A stretch of 64,000 nucleotides of DNA from Anthoceros angustus (GCA_010909165.1 MU008163.1:1674001-1738000), one strand, 5' to 3'; positions 33,657 to 46,288 are shown, counted from the stretch's first letter. Notes: generated from the sequence alone by a model not told the origin. Translations and numbers: made by a program.

Positions 33657-33995
33657 GCTGCAGGCAGACGGAGAGACACCGGAACCTCCATAAACCCAGT
33701 AGTCGATAGAAAAAACCCTAGTTTTGGAAACAAGAGAGAGAGCGGGAGTGTGTTAGCAGCATCGCTTCCTCAGCTAGGAGTGCGGAAAAACAATATCTGG
33801 AAAGGTGCTGGTGTCTGGACGTTGGATTGGAGCCCAAGTTTCTGGACGAAGGAGAAGAGGAGGGAAGAGAAGATGGTGGCAGAGTAATTATCGGAGCTCA
33901 CACCTAGGGTTTAGCGGATAGGAGGAGGTGCTGCTGGCGGTGGCACAGTGGGGGTGTAGGATCAACAGGAGAGGAGGTGTGGGTAGGGGCGGAGG

Positions 33996-36900
33996 ATGGC
34001 GGCTCATTTGGGTGGAGGAGCAGAGGCGCATGCCCGGTTTAAGCAATATGAGTACAGGGCAAATTCCAGCTTGGTGCTCACCACGGACACCAGGCCCAGA
34101 GACACTCATGAGCCGACCGGAGAGCCGGAGAGTTTGTGGGGGAAGATTGAGCCGAGGCAGTTTGGGGACAGAGCGTATCATGGGCGGCCGCAGGAGCTGG
34201 ATGATAAGCTGGTGAAGGCGAGGAATAAGAGAGCCTTGAAGGAGAAGGAGAAGGCTGCGGTGGACATCCCTAAGAAGCCTAGCAAGAGGCAGCGGGGAGG
34301 TCAGGATGACAGTGTCTTGTCTATTGTGGACGATGGAATGTACAGGCCTAAGACGAAGGAGACGAGGGCGGCTTACGAGCACCTTTTGAGTACCATACAG
34401 CAGCAGTTTGGGGACCACCCACAGGATATCTTGAGAGGGGCAGCAGATGAGGTGCTGGCGGTGTTGAAGAATGATAAGTTGAAAGATCCGGATAAGAAGA
34501 AGGAGATAGAGACGCTGTTGAACTCCCTGTCGACGGAGTTGTTTGCGGATCTTGTGAGTATTGGGAAGCGGATCAGCGATTACCATGAAGCAGGGGAGGC
34601 TGCAGGAGTGGGGGGTGCAGGGGAGGCCCTCGATGATGACATCGGAGTTGCTGTTGAGTTTGAGGAGGAGGAGGAGGAGGAAGAAGATGATTTGGATGAG
34701 GTGCAGGAGGATAGTGATGGTGACGAGGATGGCCAGGACACCCGGGACGCTGCTGCCATGCAGATGGGGCAAGTGGATGAGGAGGAGATGGAGGAGGCAG
34801 ATGAGGGTTTGAATGTGCAGGATATCGATGCCTACTGGCTGCAACGCAAGATATCGCAGGCGTATGGAGATATTGATCCTCAGCAGAGCCAGAAGCTAGC
34901 GGAAGAAGTCTTGAAGATTTTGGCCGAAGGTGATGATGCTGAACCGGAGAATCGCCTTGTGACAGCAGAGAACCGGCTTGTGATGTTGCTGCAGTATGAC
35001 AAGTTTGATCTCATTAAGCTGTTGCTGAGGAACAGGCTTAAGGTGGTTTGGTGCACCCGGCTTGCACGAGCTGAGGATGATGACCAGAGGAAGAAGATCG
35101 AGGAGGAAATGATGGAAGGGGGCTCGGCTCTCTCTGCTATACTGGAGCAACTTCATGCCACTCGAGCTACTGCAAAGGAGAGGCAGAGGAATCTGGAAAG
35201 GAGTATCCGAGAGGAAGCCAGGAAGCTGAGAGATGATGGGGCTGATGTTGAGAAAGGGCGGCATCCCGAGAGAGAGGGGGTCATTGATAGTGGTTGGACA
35301 AAGGGACAGCGTCAGCTGCTCAATCTCGAACAACTCTCTTTTCATCAGGGTGGATTCCTTATGGCAAACAAAAGGTGTGAGCTGCCTCAAGGGTCATACA
35401 GGGCTACAAAGAAGGGTTACGAGGAAGTTCATGTGCCTGCTATCAGACCCAAGCCTATGGCTGATGGAGAGGAGCTTGTGAAGATCTCTGAAATGCCTGA
35501 ATGGGCCCAACCTGCATTTGCCGGTATGAAGACATTGAATCGAGTGCAGAGCAGAGTATATGAAGCAGCGTTGTTCACACCAGAGAACCTGCTCCTTTGT
35601 GCACCAACTGGTGCTGGTAAGACAAATGTGGCCATGCTTGCCATGCTGCACGAAATCCGGCTGAAGACAGGCGAGGATGGGAAGATTGACCTCAATGGTT
35701 TTAAGATTGTCTATGTTGCACCAATGAAGGCATTGGTCTCAGAATTGGTGCAGAATTTCTCAAACAGACTCAAGGAGTACAAAGTGGTTGTGAGGGAGCT
35801 TACTGGGGATCAGACTCTATCTCGACAGCAGATTGAGGAGACACAGATCATTGTCACGACCCCTGAAAAATGGGATATCATTACTCGCAAGTCTGGTGAC
35901 AGGACGTACACACAGCTTGTGAAGTTGCTCATTATCGATGAGATTCATTTGCTTCATGATAACAGGGGGCCTGTACTTGAAAGTATTGTGGCACGAACTG
36001 TTAGGCAGATCGAAACCACTCAGGAGCTTATCCGACTTGTTGGTTTATCAGCCACCCTTCCAAACTATGAGGACGTGGCTCTCTTTCTTCGGGTAGACAA
36101 GAACAAGGGGTTGTTTCATTTTGATAACAGTTATCGCCCGTGCCCTCTGGCTCAACAGTACATTGGTATCACTATCAAGAAGCCTCTTCAAAGATTCCAG
36201 GCGATGAACGAAGTGTGCCATGAGAAGGTGATGGAAGTTGCAGGCAAGCACCAGGTTCTCATTTTTGTGCATTCCAGGAAGGAGACGGCAAAAACAGCAC
36301 GTCTCATCCGAGATACTGCTCTAGGGAATGACACCATGGGACGTTTTCTGAAGGAGGATAGTGCTAGCCGAGAAATCTTGCAGACTGAGTCAGAGGGGGT
36401 GAAGAGTCATGATTTGAGGGATCTGTTACCTTATGGCTTTGCTATACATCATGCAGGCATGGCAAGGTCCGACAGAACTCTGGTGGAAGATTTGTTTGCG
36501 GATGGGCATATCCAAGTGCTCGTGTCAACAGCTACACTTGCGTGGGGTGTGAACTTGCCTGCCCATACTGTCATTATCAAGGGAACACAAATCTACAATC
36601 CTGAGAAAGGAAGCTGGACGGAGCTGAGCCCCTTGGATGTCATGCAAATGCTTGGTCGTGCTGGTCGCCCACAGTTTGACACTTATGGGGAGGGGATTAT
36701 CATCACAGGCCACAGTGAGCTGCAGTATTATCTTTCTCTCATGAACCAGCAGCTGCCTATTGAGAGTCAGTACATATCACGGCTTGCAGACAATCTGAAT
36801 GCTGAGATTGTGTTGGGAAGTGTTCAAAATGCTCGTGAAGCTTGTGCTTGGCTGGGTTACACCTATTTGTATATTAGGATGGCCCGGAATCCTACACTGT

Positions 36901-39900
36901 ATGGAGTGAGTGTGGATGCTCTGGAGAAGGATCCAGAACTAGAAGAGAGACGTGCAGACTTGATTCACTCAGCAGCTTCCATTCTGGATAAGAACAATCT
37001 GACAAAATATGATCGCAAAAGTGGTTATTTTCAAGTGACGGACTTGGGTCGTATTTCCAGTTACTATTACATCAGCCATGGTACTATGGCAACTTACAAT
37101 GAGCATTTGAAGCCTACAATGGGAGAAATTGAGCTGTGCAGATTGTTCTCTCTGAGTGAGGAATTCAAGTTTGTGATTGTACGTGAGGAAGAGAAAATGG
37201 AGCTTGCTAAGTTGTTGGACAGAGTACCGATCCCGGTGAAGGAAAGCTTAGAAGAGCCAAGTGCGAAAATCAATGTACTCTTGCAGGCTTACACATCACA
37301 GCTGAAGCTGGAGGGGTTATCTCTTACCTCAGACATGGTCTTCATTACTCAGAGTGCTGGGCGATTGATGAGGGGTTTGTTTGAGATCGTGTTGAAACGA
37401 GGCTGGGCTCAACTGGCTGAGAAAGCTCTCAACCTGTGCAAAATGGTCCAGAAGCGTATGTGGAATAGTCAGACACCGTTGCGGCAATTTAAAGGTATTC
37501 CTATGGACATCCTGATCAAGATTGAGAAGAAAGACCTGGCATGGGAACGGTATTATGATTTATCATCTCAAGAGATTGGAGAGCTAATATCGTTTCCCAA
37601 GATGGGCAAGACCCTACACAGGTACATCCATCAGTTTCCAAAGCTGGAGCTGGAGCTTGCGCATGTGCAGCCCATAACAAGGTCTGTCTTGAAGATTGAC
37701 CTCACTATTATCCCCGATTTTCAGTGGGATGAGAAGGTCCATGGGTACGTTGAGCCTTTTTGGGTTATTGTGGAGGATAACGATGGTGAGGATATTTTGC
37801 ATCATGAGTATTTTTTGTTGAAGATGCAATACATAGAAGACGATCATCATCTCAGCTTCACAGTGCCAATATATGAACCCATGCCCCCTCAGTATTTCAT
37901 CCGGGTTGTGTCTGATAAGTGGCTTGGTGCACAGACTGTACTCCCTGTTCCCTTCCGCCACCTAATTCTTCCTGAGAAATACCCTCCACCGACTGAGCTT
38001 CTAGACTTGCAACCCTTGCCCGTATCTGCTCTTCGGAATCCTGCGTATGAATCCCTGTATCACAAGTTCAAGCACTTCAATCCCATCCAAACACAGGTTT
38101 TCACTGTCCTCTATAACACTGATGACAATGTTCTTGTGGGTGCTCCAACTGGTAGTGGTAAGACTATTTGTGCAGAGTTTGCTGTGTTGAGGATGTTGCA
38201 AAAGGCTCCTGACAATGGTGGCTCTCGCTGCGTGTATGTTGCACCAGTGGAAGCTCTAGCTAAGGAGCGATTCAGGGATTGGGAGCAGAAGTTTGGTCTT
38301 GGCCTAGGAGTTCGTGTGGTGGAGCTCACAGGTGAAACTGCCACGGATCTGAAGCTGTTGGAGAAGGGCCAGATTGTGATTAGCACTCCTGAAAGGTGGG
38401 ATGTTCTTTCTAGACGTTGGAAGCAAAGGAAGCATGTGCAACAAGTGAGCCTATTTATCGTTGATGAACTGCATCTTATTGGAGGGGAGGGTGGCCCGGT
38501 GCTTGAGGTCATAGTGTCAAGAATGCGGTACATAGCGAGCCATACAGATAGCAAGATTCGAGTTGTGGCTCTGTCGACATCCTTGGCAAATGCAAAGGAT
38601 CTTGGGGAGTGGATTGGGGCCAGTTCACATGGCTTGTTCAATTTCCCACCTGGTGTAAGGCCGGTCCCGCTGGAAATTCATATCCAAGGAGTGGATATCG
38701 CAAACTTTGAAGCTCGCATGCAGGCAATGACTAAGCCAACATATACGTCAATTGTGCAGCATGCCAAAGGGGGCAAACCAGCCATTGTCTTTGTCCCTAC
38801 TCGCAAACATGCTAGATTGACGGCTGTTGATCTTGTCACGTATGCATCAGCTGATGGTGGAGGTAAATCACAGTTTTTGCAGTGCACTGCTGAAGACTTG
38901 GCACCTTTTTTGGCAAAAATCAAGGATGATGCTCTTGAGCATGCCCTGAGTCATGGAGTAGGCTATCTACATGAGGGCCTGTCTGCAGCAGAGCAGGAAG
39001 TTGTAACCCAGCTGTTTGATGCTGGGGCTATACAGCTTTGTGTTGCAAGTAGTAGTATGTGTTGGGGGATGACTATCTCAGCCCACCTAGTTGTGGTTAT
39101 GGGTACTCAGTATTATGATGGTAGAGAGAATGCCCATACTGATTATCCAATCACGGATCTTTTGCAGATGATGGGTCGAGCAAGCAGACCTTTATTGGAT
39201 GACACTGGAAAATGTGTCATTTTGTGTCATGCTCCTCGTAAAGAGTACTACAAGAAGTTCTTGTATGAGCCATTTCCAGTGGAAAGTCACTTGGATCATT
39301 TCCTTCATGACCATCTGAATGCGGAGGTGGTGGTTCGCACAATCGAGAACAAGCAGGATGCAGTTGATTACTTGACCTGGACCCTGATGTACCGCAGGCT
39401 CACACAGAATCCGAATTACTATAATCTTCAGGGTGTGAGTCACAGGCACTTGTCAGACCATCTTTCTGAGCTTGTAGAGACAAAACTCGCAGACTTGGAG
39501 GCAAGTAAATGTGTGGCTATTGAGGATGACATGGACTTGTCTCCTCTGAATCTGGGAATGATTGCGGCTTACTATTATATCAGCTATACTACAATTGAGT
39601 TGTTTAGTTCGTCGTTGACAGCCAAGACAAAGTTGAAAGGTCTCTTGGAGATTCTAGCATCAGCATCAGAGTATTCTCGGCTACCTATGAGGCCAGGGGA
39701 AGAAGAGATAGTGCGGAAGCTGATCAACCATCAACGGTTCTCCATGGACAAGCCTAAGTACACTGACCCTCATGTGAAGGCCAATGCACTCTTGCAGGCA
39801 CATTTCTCGAGGCATGGAGTAACGGGGAATTTGGCATTAGATCAGCGGCAAATCCTGCTAGATGCCAGTAGGTTGCTGCAAGCAATGGTTGACGTCATAT

Positions 39901-40556
39901 CAAGCAGTGGTTGGTTAAATCCTGCTCTAGCTGCGATGGAGCTGAGTCAAATGGTCACTCAGGGCCTCTGGGAGCGTGACTCACTGCTGTTACAGCTTCC
40001 TCATTTTACAAAAGATCTTGCCAGGAGGTGTACTGAAAATCCAGGAAAGCCTGTCGAGACAGTCTTTGACTTGATCGAGATGGAGGATGAGGAGCGGCGG
40101 GAACTTCTGCAAATGTCAGACGCTCAGCTACTGGATATTGCACGAGTTTGCAATCGGTTTCCAAACATTGATCTAGCCTATGATGTGCTAGACAATGAGG
40201 ACATCTCAGCAGGAGACACGGTAACATTGCAGGTATCTCTGGAAAGAGAACTGGAGGGTCGGCAAGATCTGGGTCCTGTAGATGCTCCTCGTTTTCCCAA
40301 GCCCAAGGAGGAGGGTTGGTGGCTTGTGGTTGGTGAACCAAAGGGCAATCAGCTACTGGCTATCAAACGAGTGTCATTGCAGCGGAAAGCGAAGGTGAAG
40401 CTGGATTTCACGGCACCATCGGATGTCGGGAAGAAGACGTATACGCTGTATTTCATGTGTGATGCATATCTCGGCTGTGATCAAGAGTATGAATTCACGA
40501 TTGATGTGAAGGAAGCTGCAGATGATGAGGAGGATGCCAAGCCCATGGAGGAGTAG
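33996..40556 (+). CDS. BRR2: BRR2-type U5 snRNP RNA helicase
   Basis: A single 2,186-residue frame, full length for BRR2 (about 2,170 in plants), the Ski2-like helicase that unwinds U4/U6 during spliceosome activation. Start [20 protein letters not shown] is the expected N-terminus; an acidic stretch lies near residues 218-260. Helicase cassette 1 has APTGAGKT (residue 536), DEIH (648), [25 protein letters not shown] and [12 protein letters not shown], followed by a Sec63 unit. Cassette 2 has APTGSGKT (1,383), DELH (1,490), STSLANAKD for SAT, and [11 protein letters not shown], followed by a second Sec63 unit and a C-terminal acidic end. The degenerate motif III is normal for the pseudo-active second cassette. 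The lack of any intron over 6.5 kb is notable in a window of intron-rich genes. Confidence 0.97.
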   Translation: MAAHLGGGAEAHARFKQYEYRANSSLVLTTDTRPRDTHEPTGEPESLWGKIEPRQFGDRAYHGRPQELDDKLVKARNKRALKEKEKAAVDIPKKPSKRQRGGQDDSVLSIVDDGMYRPKTKETRAAYEHLLSTIQQQFGDHPQDILRGAADEVLAVLKNDKLKDPDKKKEIETLLNSLSTELFADLVSIGKRISDYHEAGEAAGVGGAGEALDDDIGVAVEFEEEEEEEEDDLDEVQEDSDGDEDGQDTRDAAAMQMGQVDEEEMEEADEGLNVQDIDAYWLQRKISQAYGDIDPQQSQKLAEEVLKILAEGDDAEPENRLVTAENRLVMLLQYDKFDLIKLLLRNRLKVVWCTRLARAEDDDQRKKIEEEMMEGGSALSAILEQLHATRATAKERQRNLERSIREEARKLRDDGADVEKGRHPEREGVIDSGWTKGQRQLLNLEQLSFHQGGFLMANKRCELPQGSYRATKKGYEEVHVPAIRPKPMADGEELVKISEMPEWAQPAFAGMKTLNRVQSRVYEAALFTPENLLLCAPTGAGKTNVAMLAMLHEIRLKTGEDGKIDLNGFKIVYVAPMKALVSELVQNFSNRLKEYKVVVRELTGDQTLSRQQIEETQIIVTTPEKWDIITRKSGDRTYTQLVKLLIIDEIHLLHDNRGPVLESIVARTVRQIETTQELIRLVGLSATLPNYEDVALFLRVDKNKGLFHFDNSYRPCPLAQQYIGITIKKPLQRFQAMNEVCHEKVMEVAGKHQVLIFVHSRKETAKTARLIRDTALGNDTMGRFLKEDSASREILQTESEGVKSHDLRDLLPYGFAIHHAGMARSDRTLVEDLFADGHIQVLVSTATLAWGVNLPAHTVIIKGTQIYNPEKGSWTELSPLDVMQMLGRAGRPQFDTYGEGIIITGHSELQYYLSLMNQQLPIESQYISRLADNLNAEIVLGSVQNAREACAWLGYTYLYIRMARNPTLYGVSVDALEKDPELEERRADLIHSAASILDKNNLTKYDRKSGYFQVTDLGRISSYYYISHGTMATYNEHLKPTMGEIELCRLFSLSEEFKFVIVREEEKMELAKLLDRVPIPVKESLEEPSAKINVLLQAYTSQLKLEGLSLTSDMVFITQSAGRLMRGLFEIVLKRGWAQLAEKALNLCKMVQKRMWNSQTPLRQFKGIPMDILIKIEKKDLAWERYYDLSSQEIGELISFPKMGKTLHRYIHQFPKLELELAHVQPITRSVLKIDLTIIPDFQWDEKVHGYVEPFWVIVEDNDGEDILHHEYFLLKMQYIEDDHHLSFTVPIYEPMPPQYFIRVVSDKWLGAQTVLPVPFRHLILPEKYPPPTELLDLQPLPVSALRNPAYESLYHKFKHFNPIQTQVFTVLYNTDDNVLVGAPTGSGKTICAEFAVLRMLQKAPDNGGSRCVYVAPVEALAKERFRDWEQKFGLGLGVRVVELTGETATDLKLLEKGQIVISTPERWDVLSRRWKQRKHVQQVSLFIVDELHLIGGEGGPVLEVIVSRMRYIASHTDSKIRVVALSTSLANAKDLGEWIGASSHGLFNFPPGVRPVPLEIHIQGVDIANFEARMQAMTKPTYTSIVQHAKGGKPAIVFVPTRKHARLTAVDLVTYASADGGGKSQFLQCTAEDLAPFLAKIKDDALEHALSHGVGYLHEGLSAAEQEVVTQLFDAGAIQLCVASSSMCWGMTISAHLVVVMGTQYYDGRENAHTDYPITDLLQMMGRASRPLLDDTGKCVILCHAPRKEYYKKFLYEPFPVESHLDHFLHDHLNAEVVVRTIENKQDAVDYLTWTLMYRRLTQNPNYYNLQGVSHRHLSDHLSELVETKLADLEASKCVAIEDDMDLSPLNLGMIAAYYYISYTTIELFSSSLTAKTKLKGLLEILASASEYSRLPMRPGEEEIVRKLINHQRFSMDKPKYTDPHVKANALLQAHFSRHGVTGNLALDQRQILLDASRLLQAMVDVISSSGWLNPALAAMELSQMVTQGLWERDSLLLQLPHFTKDLARRCTENPGKPVETVFDLIEMEDEERRELLQMSDAQLLDIARVCNRFPNIDLAYDVLDNEDISAGDTVTLQVSLERELEGRQDLGPVDAPRFPKPKEEGWWLVVGEPKGNQLLAIKRVSLQRKAKVKLDFTAPSDVGKKTYTLYFMCDAYLGCDQEYEFTIDVKEAADDEEDAKPMEE

Positions 40557-40775
40557 ATGTGCGTGCCCATGGGGGAGTAGATTTGCCCATGGGGGAGTAG
40601 ATTTGCCCATGGAGGTGTAGATTTGCTCACGGAGGAGTAGATTTGCCCACGGAGGAGTAGATTTGCCCATGGAGGTGTAGATTTGCCCACGGAGGAGTAT
40701 ATTTGCCCACGGAGGAGTAGATTTGCCCATGGAGGTGTAGATTTGCCCACGGAGGAGTAGATTTGCCCATGGAGG
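40543..40775. repeat. 20-bp minisatellite starting at the BRR2 stop codon
   Basis: About twelve units of CCCATGGAGGAGTAGATTTG, with variants CCCACGG and GGTGTAG. The first unit is the coding end of BRR2 (PMEE, stop), so the array lies in the 3' UTR and was seeded by the stop region. Confidence 0.9.
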
Positions 40776-40914
40776 TGGGGGCGTCCACAGAGAGAACGAT
40801 GTTGTAATGATGGCATAGGCTGCTCGATGTAAACTAGGGTTGAATTCCTCTGTTCGAATGCGTTTTTACCTTCGTATGCTCCTTGTGCGATTTCATTTTG
40901 TGTGTTTATGATTG

Positions 40915-41280
40915 TAAACAGAAACGCCCACAGCTTTCTCAACACAGATGACCAAGCCAGTCCAGTGGTTGTATTGGTGATTATGCTCGATAGTGCATGG
41001 ACTTGCGATTAGCACTACAGAACCTTTGGAATCCAGACACGCCCAAAAAAACTAAATGCGAACCACAAACATTTCCATTTTGTCTGAGGTCTTATGAGGA
41101 TGAACAGAAACGCCCACACCTTAGCAACACAGATAATGGTGAACCATAGCAGTGCAGTGGTTGTATTGACAATTATGCCCGTTACCGTATTAACTCGAGG
41201 ATGTCACAACAGGGGGTAGCCGCTGGAGCACTACAGGATCGTAGCGCTTTAGAATCTTTGGAATGCAGACATGCCCGAAG
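40915..41280. repeat. Imperfect direct repeat downstream of BRR2
   Basis: Bases 40,918-41,048 and 41,101-41,280 share ACAGAAACGCCCACA, then AGTGGTTGTATTG and CACTACAG...TTTGGAAT in the same order. The second copy has an extra insertion. No gene is recognised between BRR2 and the mTERF gene (40,790-41,516). Confidence 0.7.
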
Positions 41281-41516
41281 AACCTACATGCCAACCAGCA
41301 TAAAAAATCAAGGGAGGTCAGATAAAACATCCGCTTTACATTTAGCACGGGAGTATTTAAGTGGCACTGAGACAAACGTCCAGGCAGCGTCCATACCTCA
41401 AGTGAAATCAAGGAGCAGCTTGAGTTGAAATTCGTAGGCGAGAATTCAAGTGGTAACACGTGTGCAGCTCAAAGCGAGCTTGACATCTAGCGACAGAAGG
41501 CAACATAATGCTGCCT

Positions 41517-43334
41517 TCAGCCTGATGCAGATGGGTAGTACAATGCTGCGGCTTCGGGATCCCCATTGATGAATCTGGATGTGAATTTTAAGTTGCTCAT
41601 ACCCATTGTAAACCCGATGCTCAGCTCTTTCTTGAAGCGGCCCGTTTCTTTGAGCCACATAATTACTCTGTGCCTGGGCTTGATGCGGAGTTCAAGATCA
41701 TAAGTCAAGACGGCCACACTCCTACATATCTCCTCCCGGGTAAGGCCAGCTTGTTCAGTAAGGAAGTCCATCTTCTTGGAGATGTTCTCACCGCTAAGAG
41801 TGAGTATAGAAGGCTGTTTCCTTGCCATAGATAAAGCTTCGTCGTGGGTGAAACCCGATTCCACAAGCCAGTCTAGTCGCTCCCGCATACTAGCTACTCG
41901 ATTAGTGAGGCAGCAGCTGAAAGCCCTAACCATTGCAGCAGTCCCAACCTCAAAACCTATCTCCTTCAAGAATTCTAGCGTCTGCGTGAGACCCTTCTCA
42001 ACGGATTGCGTCAGCACGGCTGGTTTCGCCGTGACAAGGCTTCGCAGCTTATCTCCCGCCACGCCGATATCTGCCAGAAATACTATCAAAGGCCGAAGAT
42101 GTGTATCCAAATTGCACTGGAAGAACGCTGGGCAACTCGAAAGCACCTTCCCAACCTTTGCTCTGGTCACACCTATTTCCTGTAAAAACTCTATCTTCGG
42201 CATAAGATTATTGTCGACGCTGTATCCGAGAATATGAGGAGCCCGACGTACCATCCGAGCAACCTCATCTGGTGAGACCCCAATACTGTGAAACAACTTT
42301 ATCTTCTGTTCTATATTCTCAATCCTAAGGCAAAGGATGGCGGGAGCCCGCCCTATAATGATCTGTGGTGAAAGACCCAGAGCTTCTAGTTTCTTCACTT
42401 TGGGTGCCACATTCCTCTCCACACTAAGCCCGAAAAAGCCCGGGGAACGATTGAGCACCATCCCTATATTGCTTACACCAATGCTCTGCAAGTACCTAAT
42501 CTTGGGCAGAAGGTTCTTCTCCACACTAGCACTAAGTATGCTGGGAAAATGCACGACAACATGGCGAATACCTGCTTGTGTCAGTCCATACTGCTGCAGG
42601 AACTCAAGTCTCGGCTTAATCTCGTAGTCCAAATCCATGACCAAAATCTGTGGACTCGCCTTCACAGCAGCTGCAACCTGTACTCTGGAAATCCCCAAAG
42701 ACTGCACGAAATCGATATTTCTCCGGAAGTTGGTGTTCTGAACCCGCAGCACCCGTCGAGGATTGTACCTCAACAGCACACCAACAGTCTGCCTTTCGAC
42801 CCCTATCTCTCGAAGGAACTGCAACATTGGCGTCAGTAACGTCTCCAGATCCTGAAACAGCACAGACGGACATGCCTGAACCAAATCCGCCAAATGCTCC
42901 CTCTGAACCCCAAGCTGCTCCAGTGCTTTCAACCCAGCCACAAACCTGGAAACCGTGCACGTCAGGAGCTCCTTCTCCCGCAACAACAGCCTTGTCACGG
43001 ATTTCCTGCTAAGCCCTGCGCTTTCCAGTGTCTCTACAGAACCTAACAATGGACCCCCATCCAAACTCGCGCTGCTGCCCAGAACCAACCCCACCAATTC
43101 CAGCTCCCTCTGTCTCACCGCAGACCCCTCTTTCACGGACACCAGGACATCGTACTCGGCCCCTGCAGCAGGAGCCTGACGGCACAGCGCAGTTGCGGAG
43201 CGGGCTGGGCTGAATGGAGCTGCCTGATCCCTCGCTCCGCCAGGAAAAGGCATCGCTTTTCTCCAAGCCACGCATTGCCGTAATAGTCTCTTCGCACACA
43301 TGGTGGCTGCTGCCATTGGCAAAGCTTGCCGCAC
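41517..43334 (-). CDS. mTERF-family protein
   Basis: An uninterrupted 605-residue frame. The N-terminus (MAAATMCAKRLLRQCVAWRK) is basic and acid-free, as in an organelle presequence. From about residue 150 there are mTERF motifs in tandem, each with a leucine, a proline three or more residues on and the L-x-E-I/S-L-G-V element: FLREIGVERQTVGVLLRYNP, YLQSIGVSNIGMVLNRSPGF, FLQEIGVTRAKVGKVLSSCP, FLADIGVAGDKLRSLVTAKP, FLKEIGFEVGTAAMVRAFSC. These fold as a helical superhelix that binds nucleic acid in plastids or mitochondria and acts in organelle transcription, splicing or ribosome biogenesis. Close to the length of plant family members; no introns. Confidence 0.92.
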   Translation of the reverse strand: MRQALPMAAATMCAKRLLRQCVAWRKAMPFPGGARDQAAPFSPARSATALCRQAPAAGAEYDVLVSVKEGSAVRQRELELVGLVLGSSASLDGGPLLGSVETLESAGLSRKSVTRLLLREKELLTCTVSRFVAGLKALEQLGVQREHLADLVQACPSVLFQDLETLLTPMLQFLREIGVERQTVGVLLRYNPRRVLRVQNTNFRRNIDFVQSLGISRVQVAAAVKASPQILVMDLDYEIKPRLEFLQQYGLTQAGIRHVVVHFPSILSASVEKNLLPKIRYLQSIGVSNIGMVLNRSPGFFGLSVERNVAPKVKKLEALGLSPQIIIGRAPAILCLRIENIEQKIKLFHSIGVSPDEVARMVRRAPHILGYSVDNNLMPKIEFLQEIGVTRAKVGKVLSSCPAFFQCNLDTHLRPLIVFLADIGVAGDKLRSLVTAKPAVLTQSVEKGLTQTLEFLKEIGFEVGTAAMVRAFSCCLTNRVASMRERLDWLVESGFTHDEALSMARKQPSILTLSGENISKKMDFLTEQAGLTREEICRSVAVLTYDLELRIKPRHRVIMWLKETGRFKKELSIGFTMGMSNLKFTSRFINGDPEAAALYYPSASG

Positions 43335-43688
43335 GCTTCTGCTAGCTTGTAGTATCCCATGGCGCTCACACTGCCCGTCTGCTCATGCTGTGCATCGAGT
43401 GGAAGGATACAGAGAGGACAATCAAAATTAGGTCGACGCCTTGCCTTTATTAAATACTAAAACAAAGCCAAACAACTCTTGCTGCTGCTGCTCTCTTCCG
43501 AGCTTCAGCCAAATCAATACAACGTACAAAGGAGATACATGTGCATCCATCCATCCTCAGTGAGGGACAGAAAAAGAGGATGGCGGACAGTCTCCAAGCA
43601 CTTCCACAAAACCTGGGTATCCTACAAAAACAAAGAGTTCCAGCGCTGCTGCTGGCCAACACTAAGTGGGGTTGCATTCCCATGTTTG

Positions 43689-44907
43689 TCAGACATTGAA
43701 AGGATCAATTCTGGGATCGTGCTCTGTGGCCAGAGCAACGCCAGTGCACAGGCAAGTGGGACACATGACCTTGGCTGCTCCCGCGCAGTTGGGACATCTG
43801 GTTGTCGTTGCAACAGAGGACTGCAAGGAAGGTGTGAGGGCACCGTCTTCAGATTGCAGGGACACGGGGAGGGAGCCTGAGCCGGAGCACCGAGCACAGG
43901 CCAAGTATCCTGTGCCGCTGCAGTAATGGCAGCGCTTGTGGTCGTGCTGTCGGACGTTGTTAACCTCCACCACCATCAGAGCTGAGATCACACCGACCGC
44001 ACCACCGGAGAAGGATGCCACAATCGGATCTACCTGCAGAAACCAGATGCACAACACAGTAAGGCAGAGGGACGGCATTGAACTGCTCGCCATGGAGGAA
44101 AGTAAAGGAAAGGAGGAGGGATGGAATCGAATGGAGCGATGGTGATCAACATACCTGACTGAGCTGAGAGGGAAGGTGCATGCTCCGGATGAATTCCGCA
44201 TAGGATGTGCCTCCCAGGCCGAGCTTCAGCTCCAAAATCGGAGCAAGGAGGCCGCCGAAGAGGATGATGCCGGAGACCAGCCCGAAGCAGGTGGCGTAGT
44301 ACTGCTGCAGCGTGGAGGAAGTGAGCGGGGGAAGGAAAGGGATGGAGGAGGTGAAGCTGAGCTCCTCCTCCTCAACTCCCGTGGTATCTTCTACACCGGT
44401 CTCCTCGCTCTTGATCCGCTGCTGAATCCGCAGCCTCCGCACCTCTTCCATGAGCAGAAAGATCTTGTTGCGCCGGCTGTTGATGTTATCCCGGATCTCC
44501 TGCAGCTGCATCTGCGCGAAGTCCCGCACGGTGTCCCTCCCCTCGATGATGCAGAAGGTGTCATCCGACTTGGACGCCAAGGTGCTCGTGCTGGTACTGC
44601 TGCTGCTGCTGCTCGAGCTGGGAGAGTCCAAACCGCTCCCGTCTCCGGAGCCGGAGCCGGAGCTTCCAAATGCATCGCCAGCGAGAGCTCGGTTTCCTTC
44701 CCCCTTCCCCTGTCGCTGCCGCAAGATGAGCTTCTGCCCGGGGCTGAATCTCCTCAGCCCCCGCCATGGCTGGCTTCCTCCAGATGACACGAGGCTCTTG
44801 GCCCAAGGGGAGGCATCCAATGCGGAGCCGGAGCCATCCTCGGCTTGGCTGCGGGCGCTCAAGCCGGACGGAAGGGCTCCGATCAGGCCAGCCTGCAGCG
44901 CCCGCAT
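43689..44907 (-). CDS. OR: ORANGE protein (plastid DnaJ-type zinc-finger membrane protein)
   Basis: Exons 44,155-44,907 and 43,689-44,033 join LSQ|VDPIVASF to 365 residues. ORANGE stabilises phytoene synthase and promotes chromoplast differentiation. The family core is plain: FCIIEGRDTVRDFAQMQLQE, IRDNINSRRNKIFLLMEEVR, SIPFLPPLTSSTLQQYYATC, two membrane segments (FGLVSGIILFGGLLAPIL and VASFSGGAVGVISALMVVEV), then CHYCSGTGYLACARCSGSG and CPNCAGAAKVMCPTCLCTG zinc motifs, and the end HDPRIDPFNV. The residue after RIQQR is K, whereas the orange-flesh melon allele turns on an R-to-H change nearby. The poly-serine tract ([11 protein letters not shown]) in the transit region is long. Confidence 0.95.
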
Positions 44908-45601
44908 TCTGGCAACCTAAGCTCAGGTCAGCTCCTGCTCGCAGCCTGCAGTCTTGCCTCCTTCAAGTCCTCTGCAATCCTTTCACGTTAACCGAGGAAG
45001 AAGAAGAAAGGTAAGCATCTCCTTTTCCTCCTGCCATCTCCTGCAGCTCAAATTGACATGCGTGTATCGCATTTTACTCACCTCACTTCCCTCCACAGCG
45101 CCTCGCCAATCCCACACTAGGAGCAGCCTCGCCCCCGCGCATTTGATTCTTCACTTCATCTTTCACTCCCGGAGTGGCATCAGGTACAAACTGGCCTGAC
45201 GAGAGAGCACCCCTGCACTTCTCTGACAGGAAATGTATATGGATAAACACTGGAAGTTGTTACCATGATGGTTTTGTCCTACCAAGAGGAGCATGTCCAT
45301 TTTGTGCCTGTGTGTGAAAGGATATCCCTATGTCCCACATACCATGTCCAATCTGCGTCTGCTACGGGATTCTAGTGGGCGAGATGCCGGCGACGTGCCA
45401 GGCAGGGATCGTTTCCGCCTGGAGCAAGCATCACTGACCAGGGACTAGAAGTATCTGGGATTCGGCCGAAGCGGGCCACCACGGCCAATGTGGTGTGGTG
45501 AAATCCAGGCCACCAAAAAGCATTTCAAGAAGTTCCTCCTAATTGTACGGAGACAGCGATGCTATTCGGCAGAGACGTTTTGTTAACAAGAGAATGTTCA
45601 T
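44908..45601. other. Intergenic, nothing recognised
   Basis: Between the ORANGE start and the Hikeshi stop codon. No gene, RNA or transposon end was recognised. Confidence 0.5.
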
Positions 45602-46288
45602 CTACACTCTAAATCTGTTGAGATAATCCGGGTCTCGCTTGGCTCGATCTTGGAATTTCTTAAACCATCGATCGAGGATATCCAAGGGAACCACCAGTTT
45701 GTTGCTCTCCACACTGCAGAAGGACTGCATGAAGTTGAACAGGTTTTCTCCTACTTTTAGTGCCATCTCCTCAATGCGGCTCTGCTGTCCGACGTTCACG
45801 ACTGGTAAACTAGCAGCGTCTTCGACGGAGACTCCAATCATGGCTGTGAGAGGGGGACAGTCAGCTCCTGTGAGCTGCCTTTGGCCATCCCCACCTCGTT
45901 TGGGCCAAAGCAGTGGCAGCACTGCTGACGGGCAAGAGGCTAACACAGCACCTCTGTACTCGAATGCAGAACCTGGAGCTTGCACATACACGGCCAGGGC
46001 TTTATTAGCTGGCAGGGAGAACTCGTTTAGAAGAAAGATGCACATCTCCTTCACTTCCTCGTATCCTTCTCCTGCATCAGGAGAAGATAAAGTCAGTTGA
46101 ATCGCTAAAGTCAGTTGCATCGCTAAAAACACTAACTCAAAAGAGAAGGCTCGCGAAACAAATGAGACTGCCGATGGAAACCAACCAACAAAGGCGTTCA
46201 TATCCAATATCCAGTGGAGAGGATCCACTTGGAAAAACTTTGATGCATCCATGGGGAAGCTCCGATTAGGGAAAAGGACACCAAACAT
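45602..46288 (-). CDS. Hikeshi-like (OPI10) protein
   Basis: Exons 46,186-46,288 and 45,602-46,071 join AFVG|GEGYEEV in frame to 190 residues. Hikeshi carries Hsp70 into the nucleus during heat stress. The start MFGVLFPNRSFPMD is the family N-terminus. VDPLHWILDMNAFVG, EMCIFLLNEFSLPANKALAV, QAPGSAFEYRGAV and KVGENLFNFMQSFCSVESNK follow, with the end ILDRWFKKFQDRAKRDPDYL. The intron stays open in the same frame for part of its length, so the frame alone overstates the protein. A diverged copy of exon 1 sits at 52.92-53.08 kb. Confidence 0.9.
   Translation of the reverse strand: MFGVLFPNRSFPMDASKFFQVDPLHWILDMNAFVGWFPSAVSFVSRAFSFELVFLAMQLTLAIQLTLSSPDAGEGYEEVKEMCIFLLNEFSLPANKALAVYVQAPGSAFEYRGAVLASCPSAVLPLLWPKRGGDGQRQLTGADCPPLTAMIGVSVEDAASLPVVNVGQQSRIEEMALKVGENLFNFMQSFCSVESNKLVVPLDILDRWFKKFQDRAKRDPDYLNRFRV

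Noticed and set aside
33888-34844. A 318-residue leucine/isoleucine-rich minus-strand frame
   Set aside because: Antisense of the acidic N-terminal part of BRR2; no matching family.
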